Shown here: piece by piece, positions 51,601 to 52,595 of the stretch
Position numbering within the stretch: position 1 is the first letter of the stretch
Layout of the letters: the number at the start of each line of letters is the position of its first letter
NCBI RefSeq assembly: GCF_014203275.1
Contig: NZ_JACHIP010000017.1
Span: forward strand, 1-52,595
Length of the DNA: 52,595 nt
Source: Granulicella aggregans
GTDB lineage: Bacteria > Acidobacteriota > Terriglobia > Terriglobales > Acidobacteriaceae
Reading direction: 5' to 3'
Program-made: the position numbers and the translations under genes
Notes under the pieces: generated by a model
What the model saw: the letters and a program-made list of their open reading frames with translations, nothing else
Database searches by the model: none
Told to the model about the DNA's origin: nothing

Positions 51601-52270
51601 CCTTGAACTCACCCGTGGCCTCGACCGAGGGAAGGATTTCGTCCGCGAAACCGTCTCCAAAGCTCTCTACCTGCAGGCTGGCGCCATCGAAGAGGATCTC
51701 ACTGCCGAAAGCCTGCCCCCCAGAGACGCCGCCTTCGAACGTTCCTCCGCCGGTTCCTGTGCCGTAGGTCGCTGGCGTAAGGAAAACAAAGCTCTGAGAG
51801 TTGCGAATGGCGTTGCCGTTTGTGGAAAGCGGCAGATCCAGCACCTGCCGCGGCGTGACAACGGTGCCGACGTCAGAGCTCTCGGTCTGCAGTTGGGGCG
51901 CATCGGCGGTGATCGTCACGGTCTCAGTCTGCGATCCGGCGGCGAGAGAGATCTCAAGCGTTGTCGTGGTGCCAATCTGCACCACGACGCTGGTTCTCTC
52001 GGCGGACTTGAAGCCCTTGCTGGTCACGGTGACCTTGTAGTCGCCAACCTGTAACGAGGGGAAGCGGAAATCACCGGCTGAACTGCTGATTGTTGTTGCG
52101 ACCTGGCCGGTGGCTACGTCCACCGCCGTGATGGATGCGCTAGTTACGTTCGCGCCGGTCGGATCCGTGATGGTGCCGGTGATGGAACCTGCGTTTGATT
52201 GGGCGCGGAGCGACCCGCTGAGTATTCCGATTACGATTACAACCCCGACCAGACTTTTCCTATGCCACAT
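48644..52270 (-). CDS. TonB-dependent receptor with CarboxypepD_reg domain (second copy)
   Basis: 1208 aa. A signal peptide (VGVVIVIGILSGSLRAQS) leads to a carboxypeptidase-regulatory-like domain (about 27-110; GSITGTITDPTGANVTSASITAV), a plug (about 125-260; TPRQVLDLPLSTNG...GEFKVLIGGIPAQYGRTSGGIQ) and a large barrel ending in LQLTLRAEF with the terminal Phe. AGGGGAG lies 8 bases before the ATG. It has the same architecture and length as the 24451 receptor but a different sequence in the barrel, so ligands probably differ. A candidate operator upstream matches those of the fucosidase locus, which suggests uptake of the oligosaccharides that locus degrades. Confidence 0.92.
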   Translation of the reverse strand: MWHRKSLVGVVIVIGILSGSLRAQSNAGSITGTITDPTGANVTSASITAVDVATGQVATTISSSAGDFRFPSLQVGDYKVTVTSKGFKSAERTSVVVQIGTTTTLEISLAAGSQTETVTITADAPQLQTESSDVGTVVTPRQVLDLPLSTNGNAIRNSQSFVFLTPATYGTGTGGGTFEGGVSGGQAFGSEILFDGASLQVESFGDGFADEILPSVEATGEFKVLIGGIPAQYGRTSGGIQSYASKSGTNLYHGTGFLIYRDTAFDANTWFNNRDRAVNGANAGNVTPPDNKKNYGLAFGGPVRIPHLYDGRDKTFFFFAWEQFKNTQGYAGLITLPTPANLTGDYSANLTTTVIGTNPCDGSNIYQGQIFDPSTAKTVGGVQCRTAYPGNIIPAAQISPVASAISAYIPKASTALTNNYNFAGSYPIISTAESMRFDHSLNQNNKFFVSYNVRDNVRNNNLGGTLQLPITPFITSQDLPTHLIRGGYDRIFSPTLLNHLTVGFTRVLNKEGFITPSLGKDFSQLVGLPGGDGLYFPGIAIQDSTSAFGNPVDPHNDGYNSKISDNSFYLGDNVSFTKGRHNLSIGGEYRYAISISSFLSLHNGTFDFSREQTAASVNSANGSGNGFASFLLGQVGSATVKQNFITSRNIGQYEALYLQDEFKVLKDLNLSLGIRYDVDLPFKESHDFGSQFSPAVINSGAAGTGTLGALVFAGSGSGKDGLSSRWSNVYYKNIEPRLGFSYAPGFLNHKTVLSASYSALNSPILQWQQIYGGLPAGYSNISQINNTGNGFSPAELLDPGSRATPLNLHPGSFGVPSIPTTASFDRSQRNGQDINYTKRDFGKPGFDQTYTASVQQEFAPDLIFTLGYLGERGVHLGSNLLYLNDINPSNFTLGTKLSDPFDGSGAAVDGVASPFAGFTGNVAQALRPYPQYNRVNTGAYGENHGQLSYNALTAKLERRYRNGLNLLASYTWSKILTDTGNIIGGSLGGAYTSSIQNPFNPKGEKSVSPQDVPQIFVVSYLYDLPVGKGRAFLNNNKFVDYAIGGWSVSGIQRYQSGQPNGFGCATGVPGFDNCIRYTLVPGVQLQSDARRSGKFNPTTDVWYNPKAVVDQNQGPAFQANGGAYTFGTKPQYQSNDRGFAFLEEDFALIKRTHITEQLALQFRVETFNAFNRHVFGGPDGNPNDPGFGTVGGLNNSPRALQLTLRAEF

Positions 52271-52363
52271 ATTAGTCTCCCCTAAAAGTGAAAATCGCTA
52301 CCGTCTAATCACATTTTTGCTAAGAAGTCGCCTCCCACCAGAGATGACGACTTCGTCTTGTTT

Positions 52364-52384
52364 ATACGTTTCAGTAAACCTTTA
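52364..52384 (+). promoter_or_regulatory. Candidate operator B upstream of second TonB receptor
   Basis: ATACGTTTCAGTAAACCTTTA lies 94 bases before the receptor start, in the 52271-52500 gap that otherwise shows no gene. It shares the ACGTT-x-CAGTAAAC core with the GH27/GH95 site and ATACG-N3-CAGT-N-AAC with the reductase/dehydrogenase site. Confidence 0.5.
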
Positions 52385-52500
52385 CTTTGAAAGCACGATG
52401 AACGGTAAGCTTTGGTCGGACCAATGTCAATCTTTTTTTAAAACGTTGCATCACGATCCGTAAACGCACAAATGGGATGCCCATACCAAACGGCAAAAAC

Positions 52501-52595
52501 GGCTCTGTTGCAAAAAGTAGGCATGGACAGGGGCGTCCCAGAGGTGCCGTTCGATCTGGACGTCAGGCCGGTTGGAGTTCGAGTTGTTCATTGAT
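52501..52595. mobile_element. IS6-family element end (right boundary, partial)
   Basis: The segment begins with GGCTCTGTTGCAAA and is the exact reverse complement of bases 1-95. The same end of the same element therefore faces the interior at both edges. The body continues outside the window. The octamer before it (GCAAAAAC) does not match the one following the left copy (ATCTGGAT), in either orientation. Confidence 0.8.

Noticed and set aside
1..52595. CRISPR array, tRNA or rRNA genes
   Set aside because: No regularly spaced direct repeats and no tRNA- or rRNA-like sequence were recognised on reading both strands.

Overview
The window looks like Acidobacteriota chromosomal DNA (Terriglobia type, e.g. 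relatives of Granulicella, Edaphobacter or Terriglobus). This is inferred from gene content: two ADOP-type MacB/FtsX permeases, a PadR regulator next to a small membrane protein with a permease-prefix motif, two very large TonB-dependent receptors of the carboxypeptidase-regulatory-domain type, TPR and CRTAC1 (FG-GAP/ASPIC-UnbV) proteins, a multihaem cytochrome and many glycoside hydrolases. No rRNA, tRNA or CRISPR array was recognised.

Both ends carry the same 95 bp in opposite orientation. The repeat stops on a tip reading GGCTCTGTTGCAAA, an IS6-family terminal repeat. The window is therefore either a unique segment between two inverted IS copies or an assembly contig that breaks inside that repeat at both ends.

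Layout. (1) 0-9.3 kb: an ADOP permease whose start lies in the IS end, a second ADOP permease on the other strand, a secreted protein with an LprI-like C-terminus, a heparan-alpha-glucosaminide acetyltransferase-like membrane protein, and a PadR/membrane protein pair. (2) 9.3-18 kb: a worn accessory island. It holds a YedK/HMCES-type SRAP protein with small partner genes and an HNH remnant, flanked by two diverged inverted copies of one small gene. It also holds a gene with an in-frame stop, two paralogous AT-hook proteins, a GNAT acetyltransferase cut by a frameshifted IS6 element, and fused remnants of a YhcG/DUF1016 gene and a cupin gene. (3) 18-35 kb: a secreted GH28-like beta-helix enzyme, a decayed GH2 C-terminus, then a collinear set: membrane-anchored putative regulator, seven-haem cytochrome c, TonB receptor, TPR protein, Tat-exported FG-GAP/ASPIC/redoxin/TPR protein and a CarboxypepD_reg/TPR protein. 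The last three are tightly coupled. (4) 35.4-36.2 kb: a second broken IS6 element. (5) 36.3-39.2 kb: c-di-GMP genes: a BLUF photoreceptor overlapping a GGDEF protein with a degenerate EAL domain, and a divergent intact EAL protein. (6) 39.3-46.8 kb: a fucose/galactose glycan locus with an aldo/keto reductase, a zinc dehydrogenase, a LacI regulator, GH27 and GH95. (7) 46.8-52.5 kb: a glycoside-hydrolase-like remnant, a TPR protein and a second TonB receptor.

A shared 20-21 bp near-palindrome occurs upstream of the aldo/keto reductase/dehydrogenase pair, the GH27/GH95 pair and the second TonB receptor. This suggests one regulon that links outer-membrane uptake, defucosylation and sugar oxidation, possibly under the local LacI protein. 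Single-base indels or in-frame stops affect several accessory genes, while the long catabolic and uptake genes are intact.
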